DNA of 64,000 bases from Sinorhizobium shofinae. GTDB taxonomy: Bacteria; Pseudomonadota; Alphaproteobacteria; Rhizobiales; Rhizobiaceae. The first letter of the stretch is position 1. The number at the start of each line of letters is the position of its first letter. The notes beneath the pieces were generated by a model that did not search any database, had not been told where the DNA came from, and saw nothing but the letters and a program-made list of their open reading frames with translations. Below are positions 38,611 through 48,467 of this stretch, piece by piece. Position numbers and translations under genes: made by a program. The stretch is taken from NCBI GenBank assembly GCA_001704765.1, contig MBFK01000100.1, positions 77,900 through 141,899 on the forward strand. The letters are read 5' to 3'.

Positions 38611-39390
38611 GTGACCACGACCTATACGAGCTACAAGCTGATAACCGCCGACCTCACGAGGTCGCTGGAGCGCGTCTCCGAGCAGCCGGACGTGGCGCGC
38701 GAGACGGAATACTACCTTTCCAAGATAGGCAGCATCAAAACGCTCGACGAGTTCTTCGCCGACAGCCGACTCTATGACTACGTTATGAAGGCGCACGGTC
38801 TCGAGGACATGGCCTATGCCAAGGCCTTCATGCGCAAGGTGCTTTCGGAGGGCATCGACAGCGACGACGCCTTTGCCAACAAGCTGGCGGACAGCCGCTA
38901 CAAGGCCCTGGTCGAATCGCTGAACTTCGCGCGGCATGGCGACGCGGCGACCTCGTTCGAGCGTGCGCAGAAGGGTGTCGTCGACAAATACACGCGCCAG
39001 ACGCTCGAGCAGAATGCCGGCGAGGAGAATACCGGTGTCAGGCTGGCGCTCTACTTCGAGCGCATGGCACCCGCGATCACCAGCGGTTACGAGATCATTG
39101 CCGACGAGGCGCTGGCACAGGTGGTGCGGACCGCCCTGCAACTGCCCGAGGAATTTGCCGCAGCCGATGTCGACCGGCAGGCCGAGGCCTATGAGGAAGC
39201 GATCGACCTCAAGGATTTTCAGAATCCCGAGAAGCTCGCGGCCTTCCTCGATCGCTTCACCGCCCTTTGGGAAATCAACAATTCTTCCGACAGCTACGAT
39301 CCGCTTGCAGTTTTCGGTTCTGCGAGCGGCTACGGAATTTCCCCCGACCTGCTCCTTTCCATCAACAATCTGAAACTCGGGGGGCGCTGA
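38611..39390 (+). CDS. DUF1217 family protein of flagellar locus
   Basis: A 259-aa cytoplasmic, mostly helical protein starting at a GTG (VTTTYTSYKLITADLTRSLE). The repeated type of sequence 'YVMKAHGLEDMAYAKAFMRKVL ... YKALVESLNFARHGDA' is that of the DUF1217 family found almost only in alphaproteobacterial flagellar loci. No export signal. It lies one base before flgF, so co-translation is likely. Role unknown, possibly in rod assembly. Confidence 0.8.
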   Translation: MTTTYTSYKLITADLTRSLERVSEQPDVARETEYYLSKIGSIKTLDEFFADSRLYDYVMKAHGLEDMAYAKAFMRKVLSEGIDSDDAFANKLADSRYKALVESLNFARHGDAATSFERAQKGVVDKYTRQTLEQNAGEENTGVRLALYFERMAPAITSGYEIIADEALAQVVRTALQLPEEFAAADVDRQAEAYEEAIDLKDFQNPEKLAAFLDRFTALWEINNSSDSYDPLAVFGSASGYGISPDLLLSINNLKLGGR

Positions 39391-39391
39391 A

Positions 39392-40117
39392 GTGCAGACC
39401 GGCCTTTATGTCGCGCTATCGTCGCAGATGGCGCTTGAGAAGCGCTTGAACACGCTTGCCGACAACATCGCGAATTCCAATACGGTCGGCTTCCGCTCCA
39501 CGGAAGTCAAATTCGACCAGGTGCTTGGCGACACGAAGCCGACCAGGGTCTCTTACGTATCCGAAGGCGAGGAATATTTGAGCACCAGCAACGGAGCCTT
39601 GGCGCGGACCGGTTCTGCTCTCGACTTCGCCATCAAAGGGAACGCCTGGTTCTCCATCGACACGCCTGGGGGGCCGGCGCTGACCAGGGACGGTCGCTTC
39701 ACCCTGACGGAGACCGGCGAGCTCGTGACCATCAAGGGATATCCGGTGCTCGACGCCGGCGGTGCGCCGATCCAGCTGAACGGTGGGGCCGGCGAGATCA
39801 CAGTCGGCGCCGACGGTGCCATCCACCAGAACGGCGTCCAGGTCGCGCTGCTCGGCCTCTATGAGGCGGATTTCAGCAGCGGCTTCGTGCGCTATGACAA
39901 CAGTGCCGTCATGCCCGCCGTTCAACCAGAGCCGGTCGTCGACCGCTTCGATGTCGGCGTGATGCAGGGTTTTCTCGAAGAGTCGAACGTCAATGCCGTC
40001 CAGGAAATGACGCAGCTCATCATGGTGACGCGCGCCTTCGACAATGTCACCGCTTTGATGCGCGACAGCGAAGGATCGCTCGAAGAAGCGATTAAGACGC
40101 TCGGCGACAACCGCTAG
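39392..40117 (+). CDS. flgF: FlgF, proximal rod protein
   Basis: A 241-aa protein starting at a GTG. N-terminal rod signature LNTLADNIANSNTVGFRSTEVKF and C-terminal ESNVNAVQEMTQLIMVTRAFDN, the coiled segments shared by rod and hook proteins. Exported axially through the flagellar secretion gate. Confidence 0.93.
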   Translation: MQTGLYVALSSQMALEKRLNTLADNIANSNTVGFRSTEVKFDQVLGDTKPTRVSYVSEGEEYLSTSNGALARTGSALDFAIKGNAWFSIDTPGGPALTRDGRFTLTETGELVTIKGYPVLDAGGAPIQLNGGAGEITVGADGAIHQNGVQVALLGLYEADFSSGFVRYDNSAVMPAVQPEPVVDRFDVGVMQGFLEESNVNAVQEMTQLIMVTRAFDNVTALMRDSEGSLEEAIKTLGDNR

Positions 40118-40184
40118 AGCGAGGCGAGGAAAGTGTGACTCACGGCAACGCAATTGGCCGGGGTCGATCGCGACGGAAAGCTGC

Positions 40185-41585
40185 ATGGAACGCCAAGGCT
40201 CTGACATCATTCCAGCTTCGACCTCGCTCGCGGCGCTCGCCGGCCTGGTCGAGCGCTATGCCAAACCTGACTTTTCGATCGCCCCCGGCGGCCATGTCCA
40301 GACGATCTCGCCGGGGCATTATACCGTCACCGGTCTTTCTCGCCATGTGCGGCTAGGGGACTTCGTGGCGCACAAGAGCGCGACCGGCACCCATCTCGGC
40401 GAAGTCGTCCGCGTCGAACCCGAGCGGGTCGTCGTCTGCCCGATCGAGCCCGGCGATCCCATCGGCATCCACGATACCGTCATCCGCAAGGGCGCCTTCC
40501 GCATCGCGCCGACGGACAATTGGTGCGGTCGCACCATCAACGCGCTGGCCGAGCCGATTGACGGCCGCGGCCCCCTCTTTCAGGGGGACATTCGCCGTTC
40601 GATCTCCAATACCGCGCCGCCGTCGATGACCCGCAAACGGGTCGAGCAGGGTTTCAAGACGGGCGTGCGCGCCATCGACATCTTCTCGCCGCTCTGCCTC
40701 GGACAGCGCCTCGGCATCTTTGCCGGCTCCGGCGTCGGCAAGTCGACGCTGCTTTCGATGCTGGCGCGCGCCGACGCCTTCGACAAGGTGGTGATTGCGC
40801 TCGTCGGTGAACGCGGCCGCGAAGTGCGTGAATTCATCGAGGATACACTCGGCGACAATCTCGCCAAATCGGTTGCCGTCGTCGCCACAAGCGACGAGAG
40901 CCCCATGCTCAGGAAAATGGCACCGCTGACGGCAGTGACGATCGCCGAGCACTATCGCGACAAGGGCGACAACGTTCTGCTGATCGTCGACAGCGTGACG
41001 CGTTTTGCCCATGCGATCCGCGAGGTGGCGACGGCGGCCGGCGAGCCGCCGATCGCCCGCGGCTATCCGGCTTCGGTCTTTACGGAATTGCCGCGCCTGC
41101 TCGAGCGTGCCGGCCCTGGTGCCGAAGGGACCGGCACGATCACAGCGATCATCTCGATTCTGGTCGACGGCGACAATCACAATGATCCGGTTGCCGATTC
41201 GGCGCGCGGAATCCTCGACGGGCACATCGTCCTCGACCGCAGCCTGGCCGAAGAAGGCCGCTATCCGCCGATCGATCCGCTGGCTTCCATCTCGCGCCTG
41301 GCAAGAAAGGCCTGGACGCCGGATCAGGAAAAGCTCGTCGCGCGGCTGAAATCGCTGATTCATCGTTTCGAGGAGACCCGCGACCTGAGACTGATCGGCG
41401 GCTACCGTGCCGGCGGCGACCCCGATCTCGACATGGCGATCAAACAGGTTCCCGTCATCTATGACGTCCTCAAGCAGACGCCCGGCGAGCGGTCTGCCAT
41501 CGATGCCTTCACCGACCTTGCCAATGCGCTGAAGGCAGCCGCCATGGGCAACCAGCCCGCCGCGGGCATTCGGGGGAAGGGATAG
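40185..41585 (+). CDS. fliI: FliI, flagellar export ATPase
   Basis: A 466-aa F1-beta-like ATPase. Walker A GSGVGKST at 181-188, catalytic Glu in GERGREVREF, Walker B VLLIVDSVTRFAH, and the ATPase signature PPSMTR earlier in the chain. It energises delivery of export substrates, normally with FliH; the only FliH-like gene visible is at 53785. Confidence 0.95.
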   Translation: MERQGSDIIPASTSLAALAGLVERYAKPDFSIAPGGHVQTISPGHYTVTGLSRHVRLGDFVAHKSATGTHLGEVVRVEPERVVVCPIEPGDPIGIHDTVIRKGAFRIAPTDNWCGRTINALAEPIDGRGPLFQGDIRRSISNTAPPSMTRKRVEQGFKTGVRAIDIFSPLCLGQRLGIFAGSGVGKSTLLSMLARADAFDKVVIALVGERGREVREFIEDTLGDNLAKSVAVVATSDESPMLRKMAPLTAVTIAEHYRDKGDNVLLIVDSVTRFAHAIREVATAAGEPPIARGYPASVFTELPRLLERAGPGAEGTGTITAIISILVDGDNHNDPVADSARGILDGHIVLDRSLAEEGRYPPIDPLASISRLARKAWTPDQEKLVARLKSLIHRFEETRDLRLIGGYRAGGDPDLDMAIKQVPVIYDVLKQTPGERSAIDAFTDLANALKAAAMGNQPAAGIRGKG

Positions 41586-41587
41586 CA

Positions 41588-42139
41588 ATGACGGATAACG
41601 ACGCGGACGAAATCGTCCATCAGCGCCGACGCGACGCCAAGATGCCGTTGACCGACAAGGTCCTCGGCGCGATCGGGCTGGCAATGGCTGCCTTTGCTAC
41701 CTTCTTTCCGTGGTACGCCTTCTTGCACCAGGACCAGTTCTCGATTCCGCCGCTCTGGCAGGGAACGACGCGGGATCTGCCGGAGAGCCCCGGTCGCGAC
41801 GTCGTAACGGTCTCGCCGCTGGCGATGACCGATACGGACGAGGAGACCGCCGCAGCGATCGATCGACTGACAACGGCGACCGTACCCGGACTGGAACATC
41901 AACCGGCCGCGGGCGCGGGCGAGCCGGAAGCCGGCCTGGAACAGCCTTTTCCCGAACCATCCGGCTTCAAGCTGATGCACGTCGCCAACGGAAGGGCCCT
42001 CATCGAGGACGCGACCGGCATGTATATCGTTCGCATCGGTTCGGTCTTGCCGGACAACAGTCGGCTTGCCACCTTCGAAGAGCGGAACGGCCGCTGGGTG
42101 ATGATCACCTCCAAGGGCGACGTCTACCAGACCAAGTAG
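41588..42139 (+). CDS. bitopic membrane protein of unknown function after fliI
   Basis: A 183-aa protein starting 2 nt after fliI. One membrane span (KVLGAIGLAMAAFATFFPWYAFL, about 25-46), a Pro/Glu/Ala-rich periplasmic linker, and a compact C-terminal domain (ALIEDATGMYIVRIGSVLPDNSRLATFEERNGRWVMITSKGDVY). The C-terminal pattern recalls the small beta-domain of PilP/GspC-type proteins. Its place between fliI and flgB is conserved in rhizobial loci as far as I recall. Function unknown. Confidence 0.75.
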   Translation: MTDNDADEIVHQRRRDAKMPLTDKVLGAIGLAMAAFATFFPWYAFLHQDQFSIPPLWQGTTRDLPESPGRDVVTVSPLAMTDTDEETAAAIDRLTTATVPGLEHQPAAGAGEPEAGLEQPFPEPSGFKLMHVANGRALIEDATGMYIVRIGSVLPDNSRLATFEERNGRWVMITSKGDVYQTK

Positions 42140-42328
42140 GCCGCCGGATCACTGCACTTCGCCTCGGGCGCTGCCGGGGCGCTGCCGAGTTCCTCGCGAG
42201 AAGCCGTTAGAATTCGGCGATGCGGCCTGTCGCTTCGCCGCCAAAGCGACGCGAGGAGAATCTTTCGCAGTTGGCTTCTTCATCCCGCTTTCTCGACAAG
42301 TCCCACGCAAGATTACCGGCCTAGGGTC

Positions 42329-42345
42329 CTCCTCATCATGAGGAG
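42329..42345 (+). promoter_or_regulatory. inverted repeat covering the flgB ribosome-binding site
   Basis: CTCCTCAT at 42329-42336 mirrors ATGAGGAG at 42338-42345. The flgB Shine-Dalgarno (AGGAG, 42341-42345) is in the right arm, so a CTCCTC/GAGGAG stem with loop ATCAT would hide it. The rest of the 212-nt interval 42140-42351 holds no gene. Confidence 0.5.
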
Positions 42346-42351
42346 CGTTTG

Positions 42352-42732
42352 ATGGATCCGATTCAGCTATTCGAACTCGCGTCGCGCCAGGCCCAATGGT
42401 TGACGGTCCGCCAGAATGTCGTGGCCGGCAACATCGCCAATGCCAATACGCCGCATTACAAGGCGAAGGACGTCCAGCCCTTCGAAAGCGTGCTCCAGAA
42501 CACCGGCATCCAGATGGCGGCGACGCATCGTTCCCATTTCACGGAGAGCCCGGACGCCGCGCAGGTGACCGACGTTGGCATGATCGACGACGTCGCGGTC
42601 CAACAGTCCGGCAATACCGTGGCGCTCGAGCAGGAAATGATGAAGACGGGCGAGATCAAGCGCGACTACGAACTGAATTCCGGGCTGGTGAAATCCTTTC
42701 ACCGGATGATGCTCATGACGGTACGGAAATAA
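42352..42732 (+). CDS. flgB: FlgB, proximal rod protein
   Basis: A 126-aa rod protein: [25 protein letters not shown] is the N-terminal rod motif and the C-terminus ends in helical [20 protein letters not shown]. The ATG at 42352 sits behind GAGGAG. First gene of the tight flgB-fliP run. Confidence 0.93.
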   Translation: MDPIQLFELASRQAQWLTVRQNVVAGNIANANTPHYKAKDVQPFESVLQNTGIQMAATHRSHFTESPDAAQVTDVGMIDDVAVQQSGNTVALEQEMMKTGEIKRDYELNSGLVKSFHRMMLMTVRK

Positions 42733-42737
42733 GACCA

Positions 42738-43157
42738 ATGGATCCTTTGTCCTCGGCACTCAAGGTTTCGGCTTCGGGCCTGCAGGCGGAATCGACGCGC
42801 CTGCGCATCGTTTCCGAAAACATCGCCAATGCCCGTTCCACCGGCGACGTGCCCGGCGCCGACCCCTATCGCCGCAAGACGATTTCCTTCGCCGCGGAAG
42901 TCGATCGGGCCAGCGGCGCATCGCTCGTCGAGATCCAGCGCCTCGGCACCGACGATTCGGATTTCAGCATCGAGTTCGATCCCGGCAATCCGGCGGCCGA
43001 TGAGAAGGGCATGGTGAAGATGCCGAATGTCAACGTCCTGATCGAGATGGCCGACATGCGCGAGGCCAACCGCGCCTACGAGGCCAACCTGCAGACCATC
43101 AAGCAGTCCCGCGATCTCATCTCCCAGACAATCGACCTGTTGAGGGCTTCGCAATAA
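42738..43157 (+). CDS. flgC: FlgC, proximal rod protein
   Basis: A 139-aa rod protein: [23 protein letters not shown] and the C-terminal [24 protein letters not shown]. Five nt after flgB; its stop overlaps the fliE start. Confidence 0.93.
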   Translation: MDPLSSALKVSASGLQAESTRLRIVSENIANARSTGDVPGADPYRRKTISFAAEVDRASGASLVEIQRLGTDDSDFSIEFDPGNPAADEKGMVKMPNVNVLIEMADMREANRAYEANLQTIKQSRDLISQTIDLLRASQ

Positions 43158-43489
43158 TGATCGATGCAATTCAGTCCGTCGGCGCGTTTTCGACGATGAA
43201 GGAGGCCGAGGGCACCAGCCTGGCCTCCACCACGCCCTCCCTGGCGAGCGCCGGAGCTTCCGCTCCGCAATCGCATAGCTTCGCCGAACTCCTCGGCAAC
43301 ATGACCACGGACGCCATCCGTTCGATGAAATCGGCGGAAGGGGTGTCACTGCAGGCGATCCGCGGCGAGGCGAACACCCGTGAGGTCGTCGATGCGGTGA
43401 TGAATGCGGAGCAGTCGCTGCAGACCGCGATCGCCATCCGCGACAAGGTGGTTACCGCCTATCTCGAAATCGCGCGCATGCAGATCTGA
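43157..43489 (+). CDS. fliE: FliE, MS-ring/rod junction protein
   Basis: A 110-aa helical protein with the FliE C-terminal pattern [36 protein letters not shown]. It joins the MS ring to the rod. The ATG overlaps the flgC stop by one base. Confidence 0.93.
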   Translation: MIDAIQSVGAFSTMKEAEGTSLASTTPSLASAGASAPQSHSFAELLGNMTTDAIRSMKSAEGVSLQAIRGEANTREVVDAVMNAEQSLQTAIAIRDKVVTAYLEIARMQI

Positions 43490-43500
43490 AGGAACGTGAC

Positions 43501-44289
43501 ATGAAGGCCCTTTCCATCGCCGCCACGGGCATGAATGCCCAGCAGCTGAACCTCGAAGTCATCGCCAACAACATCGCCAACATCAACACGACCGGTTACA
43601 AGCGGGCGCGCGCGGAGTTTTCGGACCTGCTCTATCAGACGGAGCGCGCCCAAGGCGTGCCGAACCGCTCCAATCAGGCGATCGTGCCGGAAGGTGCGAT
43701 CGTCGGTCTCGGTGTCCAAACGGCCGCCGTCCGCAACCTCCATGTCCAGGGCAGCCTCGTCAACACCAGCAACGATCTGGACCTTGCGCTTGTCGGCCGC
43801 GGCTGGTTCCAGGTCGAAACGCCCAACGGAGAAACGGTCTATACCCGCTCGGGTGCCTTCAACACCAACGCCACCGGCCAGCTCGTCACCATCGATGGCT
43901 ACACGGTGGTTCCCGGCATCACCGTGCCGCAGGACGCGACCGAGATTACCGTTTCCGCTTCCGGCCAGGTTCTCGTGCGAATCGGCGACGCAACGGAGAC
44001 TCAGGAAATCGGCCAGTTGACGATCGCCAATTTCGTCAACGAAGCCGGATTGGAGCCGCAGGGCGAAAACCTCTTCAAGCAGACCGCGGCATCCGGCGAG
44101 CCGATCGTCGGCACGCCGGCGGATCCCGGCTTCGCGCAGATCAAACAGGGCTATCTGGAATCTTCCAACGTCGATCCGGTCAAGGAAATCACCGACCTCA
44201 TCTCTGCCCAGCGCGCCTACGAAATGAACTCGAAAGTCATCCAGGCTGCAGACGAGATGGCCGCCACGGTGAGCAAGAACCTCAGGTAA
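43501..44289 (+). CDS. flgG: FlgG, distal rod protein
   Basis: A 262-aa protein of standard FlgG length: [25 protein letters not shown] at the N-terminus, and [33 protein letters not shown] at the C-terminus. It forms the distal rod. Confidence 0.95.
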   Translation: MKALSIAATGMNAQQLNLEVIANNIANINTTGYKRARAEFSDLLYQTERAQGVPNRSNQAIVPEGAIVGLGVQTAAVRNLHVQGSLVNTSNDLDLALVGRGWFQVETPNGETVYTRSGAFNTNATGQLVTIDGYTVVPGITVPQDATEITVSASGQVLVRIGDATETQEIGQLTIANFVNEAGLEPQGENLFKQTAASGEPIVGTPADPGFAQIKQGYLESSNVDPVKEITDLISAQRAYEMNSKVIQAADEMAATVSKNLR

Positions 44290-44307
44290 CGGGAATAGGG
44301 GGCAAAC

Positions 44308-44817
44308 ATGATGTTTCGCCGATCCGCCGAAAGCGCAGCAATCAAAAGCGGCTCCGCGCGCTTGACGCGGTCGCTCGCGTTTGCCGCGATCGCCGCCACG
44401 ATACTGTCGCCGGCGCTCGTTTCCGCACAGCAGCCGACCGCCGTCATCCCGAAGCAGACCATCTATCCTGGCGAAACCCTCGAGGCGAGCATGCTGGAAG
44501 TGGTCGACGTGACCAATCCGGATCTCGAAGACGGCTATGTCGGTTCCCTCGAAGAGGTCGAGGGCAAGGTGACGAAGCGGACGCTTCTGCCGGGACGGGT
44601 AATTCTCGCCTCGGCGCTGCGCGACCGATACGCGGTCGAGCGCGGCTCGACGGTTCGGCTGATCTTCAACAATGGCGGGCTGACGATCACCGCCGCCGGC
44701 TCGCCGCTTAAGGACGCGGCAGTCGGCGAACTGATCCGCGCGCGCAACATCGATAGCGGCGTCATCGTGTCCGGGACGGTGATGGCCGACGGCACGATCC
44801 ATGTGGTGGCGAAATGA
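44308..44817 (+). CDS. flgA: FlgA, P-ring assembly chaperone
   Basis: A 169-aa periplasmic protein with a signal segment (SLAFAAIAATILSPALVSAQ) and a SAF-like domain (RTLLPGRVILASALRDRYAVERGSTVRLIF). It helps FlgI form the P ring. It has a doubled ATG at 44308/44311 and its stop overlaps flgI. Confidence 0.9.
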   Translation: MMFRRSAESAAIKSGSARLTRSLAFAAIAATILSPALVSAQQPTAVIPKQTIYPGETLEASMLEVVDVTNPDLEDGYVGSLEEVEGKVTKRTLLPGRVILASALRDRYAVERGSTVRLIFNNGGLTITAAGSPLKDAAVGELIRARNIDSGVIVSGTVMADGTIHVVAK

Positions 44818-45929
44818 CGATGCGCGTGTGCAAATGGTTGCTGACCTTCGCCCTTCTGTTTGCGGCGACATTGACGCCCGCCCATGCCGCGTCGCGGATC
44901 AAGGACGTGGCCTCGCTTCAGGCCGGGCGGGACAACCAGCTCATCGGCTACGGACTGGTGGTCGGGCTGCAGGGAACCGGCGACAGCCTGCGTTCCTCCC
45001 CGTTCACCGACCAGTCGATCCGCGCCATGCTGCAGAACCTCGGTATCTCGACTCAGGGCGGCGAGTCTCGGACGCGCAATGTGGCGGCGGTCCTGGTCAC
45101 CGCCACGCTACCGCCTTTCGCAAGCCCCGGCAGCCGCGTCGACGTCACCGTCGGCTCGCTCGGCGACGCGACGTCGCTGCGCGGCGGCACGCTCGTCATG
45201 ACGTCGCTCTCGGGTGCCGACGGGCAGATCTATGCGGTGGCCCAGGGCTCGATCGTCGTCACCGGCTTCAATGCCCAGGGCGATGCGGCCACGCTGTCGC
45301 AAGGCGTGACGACGGCCGGCCGCGTCCCGAATGGCGCCATTATCGAGCGCGAGCTGCCGTCGAAGTTCAAGGACGGCTTCAATCTCGTGCTGCAATTGCG
45401 CAACCCTGACTTTTCCACTGCCGTCGGCATGGCGGCGGCGATCAACAAATTTGCCGCCGCTCAGTTCGGTGGCCGCATTGCCGAAGCCTTGGACTCGCAG
45501 TCCGTTCTTGTCCAGAAGCCAAAAATGGCCGATCTCGCCAGGCTGATGGCCGACATTGAAAACCTCGTCGTCGAGACGGACGTTCCGGCGCGCGTCGTCA
45601 TCAATGAGCGGACGGGCACGATCGTCATCGGCCAGGACGTGCGCGTGGCCGAAGTCGCGGTCAGCTACGGCACCCTGACGGTGCAGGTGACCGAGACCCC
45701 GACCGTCGTGCAGCCGGCGCCCTTCTCGCGCGGCGAGACGGCCGTTGAGCCCAATACCACCATCGAGGCGCAGTCGGATGGCGGCACAGTCGCAATCCTC
45801 AACGGGTCGAGCCTTCGCTCGCTTGTTGCGGGCCTCAACAGTATCGGCGTCAAGCCGGACGGAATCATCGCGATCCTGCAGAGCATCAAGACGGCGGGAG
45901 CCCTACAGGCGGAGCTTGTGCTGCAATGA
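44814..45929 (+). CDS. flgI: FlgI, P-ring protein
   Basis: A 371-aa periplasmic protein: signal peptide with cleavage after PAHA near residue 25, then SRIKDVASLQAGRDNQLIGYGLVVGLQGTGD, a hallmark of FlgI. ATG overlaps the flgA stop by 4 nt and its own stop overlaps motE. Confidence 0.95.
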   Translation: MTMRVCKWLLTFALLFAATLTPAHAASRIKDVASLQAGRDNQLIGYGLVVGLQGTGDSLRSSPFTDQSIRAMLQNLGISTQGGESRTRNVAAVLVTATLPPFASPGSRVDVTVGSLGDATSLRGGTLVMTSLSGADGQIYAVAQGSIVVTGFNAQGDAATLSQGVTTAGRVPNGAIIERELPSKFKDGFNLVLQLRNPDFSTAVGMAAAINKFAAAQFGGRIAEALDSQSVLVQKPKMADLARLMADIENLVVETDVPARVVINERTGTIVIGQDVRVAEVAVSYGTLTVQVTETPTVVQPAPFSRGETAVEPNTTIEAQSDGGTVAILNGSSLRSLVAGLNSIGVKPDGIIAILQSIKTAGALQAELVLQ

Positions 45930-46465
45930 CCGGAATTTTCAACTATCTTCTCGGTAAGTCTCGTCGCACGCTCGTGGCCGCGGTCGCCGGCGCGCTGATG
46001 CTGGCGATGCCGGGCGCATTCGCCCAGGAAGTGACCGCGCCTCCCGCCGAAAGCGCTGCGACGAACGAAATCCAGCAGTTCTGCACCAATATTGCCGATG
46101 CGGCGCGCGACCAGCGCTACCTCTTGCAGCGCAAGGACCTCGAAACCTTGCAGGCGAGCGTCGACGAACGCATCGCGACGCTGGAAAAACGCCGGGCCGA
46201 GTACGAGGATTGGCTCAAGCGTCGCAACGATTTCCTGAAACAGGCGGAACTCCGGCTCGTCGATATCTACAAGACGATGAAGCCCGATGCCGCCGCCGGC
46301 AAGCTTGAGATGGTGCGCCCGGAGATCGCCGCGGCGATCGTCATGAAGCTGCCGGCGCGCCAATCCTCGCTGATCCTCAGCGAGATGAGCGACGACAAGG
46401 CTGCGGTGCTCACCAACATCATTTCCAGCGCCAGCGATCCGAACACCTCGAAGGAGCCATCATGA
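45926..46465 (+). CDS. motE: MotE, periplasmic chaperone of MotC
   Basis: A 179-aa protein with a signal peptide (RRTLVAAVAGALMLAMPGAFAQ), a coiled-coil middle (RKDLETLQASVDERIATLEKR) and a conserved C-terminus (MRPEIAAAIVMKL-like and ARQSSLILSEMSDDKAAVL) of the MgtE-N/MotE type. In S. meliloti it stabilises MotC and is peculiar to rhizobia and relatives. Confidence 0.9.
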   Translation: MTGIFNYLLGKSRRTLVAAVAGALMLAMPGAFAQEVTAPPAESAATNEIQQFCTNIADAARDQRYLLQRKDLETLQASVDERIATLEKRRAEYEDWLKRRNDFLKQAELRLVDIYKTMKPDAAAGKLEMVRPEIAAAIVMKLPARQSSLILSEMSDDKAAVLTNIISSASDPNTSKEPS

Positions 46466-47172
46466 GAATGCAACTTACGGCCGTCCTGGCCGCGAGCCTC
46501 CTTGCGGGATGTCAGAACCAGGCCTTCAAGGAGATCGGCCAGGCGCCGTCGATGAGCCCGATCGGTAGCGGCCTGCAATACACCCAGACGCCGCAGCTCG
46601 CCATGTATCCCAAGCAGCCGCATCAGATGACCGCCGGATATTCGCTGTGGAACGATCAGCAGGCCGCCCTCTTCAAGGACGCGCGCGCGATCAATGTCGG
46701 CGATATCCTGACCGTCGATATCCAGATCGACGACAAGGCGTCCTTCAACAACGAGACCGACCGCAGCCGCACCAATTCCAGCGGCTTCAACCTCGGCGCC
46801 AGCGGCGAATCGCAGACCAGCGACTTCGAATGGTCCGGCAATCTCAAATATGGGTCGAACACCAAGACCGAAGGGGACGGCAAGACCGAGCGCTCCGAGA
46901 AGCTCCGGTTGCTCGTCGCCGCCGTCGTCACCGGCGTGCTGGAGAACGGCAATCTGTTGATCAGCGGTTCGCAGGAAGTGCGCGTCAACCACGAACTGCG
47001 CATCCTCAATGTCGCCGGCATCGTCCGGCCGCGGGATGTCGATGCCGACAACATCATCTCCTACGACCGGATTGCCGAGGCCCGGATCTCCTATGGCGGC
47101 CGCGGCCGGCTGACCGAAGTGCAGCAACCGCCCTACGGTCAGCAGATAGTGGATCTCATCTCGCCGATTTGA
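46462..47172 (+). CDS. flgH: FlgH, L-ring lipoprotein
   Basis: A 236-aa lipoprotein: signal with lipobox LLAGC near residue 18, then LFKDARAINVGDILTVDIQIDDKA and the C-terminal GGRGRLTEVQQPPYGQQIVDLISPI. It forms the outer-membrane L ring. Confidence 0.95.
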   Translation: MRMQLTAVLAASLLAGCQNQAFKEIGQAPSMSPIGSGLQYTQTPQLAMYPKQPHQMTAGYSLWNDQQAALFKDARAINVGDILTVDIQIDDKASFNNETDRSRTNSSGFNLGASGESQTSDFEWSGNLKYGSNTKTEGDGKTERSEKLRLLVAAVVTGVLENGNLLISGSQEVRVNHELRILNVAGIVRPRDVDADNIISYDRIAEARISYGGRGRLTEVQQPPYGQQIVDLISPI

Positions 47173-47229
47173 GGGGCGGTGACACTGTCCTAAGGATCGG
47201 ACCAGAGAGATCCGCCAAGGAGCGGCACC

Positions 47230-47721
47230 ATGGAAGAAATCGACAGCAAGCAATCCAAGTCCCCATCGCTGGTAATGACCATTGCCGCTGTCGCCGTGCT
47301 GACGCTCGTCGCCGGCGGCGGCGGCTGGCTTGTCGGCGCCATTCTGGCGCCGCCGCCGGCGCAAAAGACCGAGGCGGCGGCAGAGGTGCCTCCGAACGCC
47401 ACCGGCGAGGAGGGTCTTCCGAAGGTCGCCTCGGAAGCCAACGGTATCGTCCAGCTCGAGCCGATCACCACGAACCTTGCCTACCCGGCGGAAAACTGGG
47501 TCCGCCTCGAAGTCGCGCTGCAGTTCAAGGGCGCGCCCGACGTCGCGCTGGCGGAAGAAATCCACCAGGACATCGTGGCGTATCTCAAGACCGTGTCGCT
47601 GCAGCAAATCCAGGGGCCACGCGGCTTTCAATATCTCCGGGATGACATCCAGGAGCGGGTTGACCTGCGCTCCGACGGGCGCGTAACCAATGTGATGTTC
47701 AGAACCTTCGTCATCCAATGA
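47230..47721 (+). CDS. fliL: FliL, stator-associated protein
   Basis: A 163-aa bitopic protein: short cytoplasmic tail, one membrane span (LVMTIAAVAVLTLVAGGGGWLV) and a periplasmic stomatin-like domain (NWVRLEVALQFKGAP, and VAYLKTVSLQQIQGPRGFQYL). It surrounds and supports the stator. Confidence 0.93.
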   Translation: MEEIDSKQSKSPSLVMTIAAVAVLTLVAGGGGWLVGAILAPPPAQKTEAAAEVPPNATGEEGLPKVASEANGIVQLEPITTNLAYPAENWVRLEVALQFKGAPDVALAEEIHQDIVAYLKTVSLQQIQGPRGFQYLRDDIQERVDLRSDGRVTNVMFRTFVIQ

Positions 47722-47729
47722 TTCGCTAG

Positions 47730-48467
47730 ATGCTCCGGTTTGCTGCCTTCATAGTCGCCATGATGGCGATGTCGGGAATTGCCGGGGCTCAGAGCTTTCC
47801 CGCCGATATTCTGAATACGCCGGTCGATGGTTCGGTCGCCTCCTGGATCATCCGCACCTTCGGGCTCCTCACTGTCCTTTCGGTGGCTCCCGGTATCCTG
47901 ATCATGGTGACGAGCTTTCCGCGCTTCGTCATCGCCTTTGCGATCCTGCGCTCAGGCATGGGGCTCGCGACCACGCCATCGAACATGATCATGGTGTCGC
48001 TGGCGCTGTTCATGACCTTCTATGTCATGGCGCCCACCTTCGACCGTGCCTGGCGCGACGGCATCGATCCGCTGCTGAAGAACGAGATCTCCGAGACCGA
48101 AGCGCTGCCGCGCATCTCGGAGCCGTTCCGCGAGTTCATGCTTGCCAACACCCGCGACAAGGACCTGCAGCTTTTCATCGACATCGCCAAGGAAAAGGGC
48201 CAAACCGTCGTCGTCGACGACAAGGTCGATCTGCGCGCCGTCGTGCCCGCCTTCATGATCTCGGAGATCCGCCGCGGCTTCGAGATCGGCTTCCTGATCA
48301 TGCTGCCGTTCCTGGTGATCGACCTCATCGTCTCGACCATCACCATGGCGATGGGCATGATGATGCTGCCGCCGACCTCGATCTCGCTGCCCTTCAAGAT
48401 CCTCTTCTTCGTGCTGATCGACGGCTGGAACCTGCTCGTCGGGAGTCTGGTGCGCTCGTTCACCTGA
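47730..48467 (+). CDS. fliP: FliP, export gate protein
   Basis: A 245-aa protein: N-terminal signal-like segment ending near AGA, then spans around VLSVAPGILIMVTSFPRFVIAFAILR and FEIGFLIMLPFLVIDLIVSTI, and the signature MGMMMLPPTSISLPFKILFF. It forms the core of the export gate with FliQ and FliR. There is only a weak ribosome-binding site at the ATG 47730, 8 nt after the fliL stop. Confidence 0.95.
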   Translation: MLRFAAFIVAMMAMSGIAGAQSFPADILNTPVDGSVASWIIRTFGLLTVLSVAPGILIMVTSFPRFVIAFAILRSGMGLATTPSNMIMVSLALFMTFYVMAPTFDRAWRDGIDPLLKNEISETEALPRISEPFREFMLANTRDKDLQLFIDIAKEKGQTVVVDDKVDLRAVVPAFMISEIRRGFEIGFLIMLPFLVIDLIVSTITMAMGMMMLPPTSISLPFKILFFVLIDGWNLLVGSLVRSFT

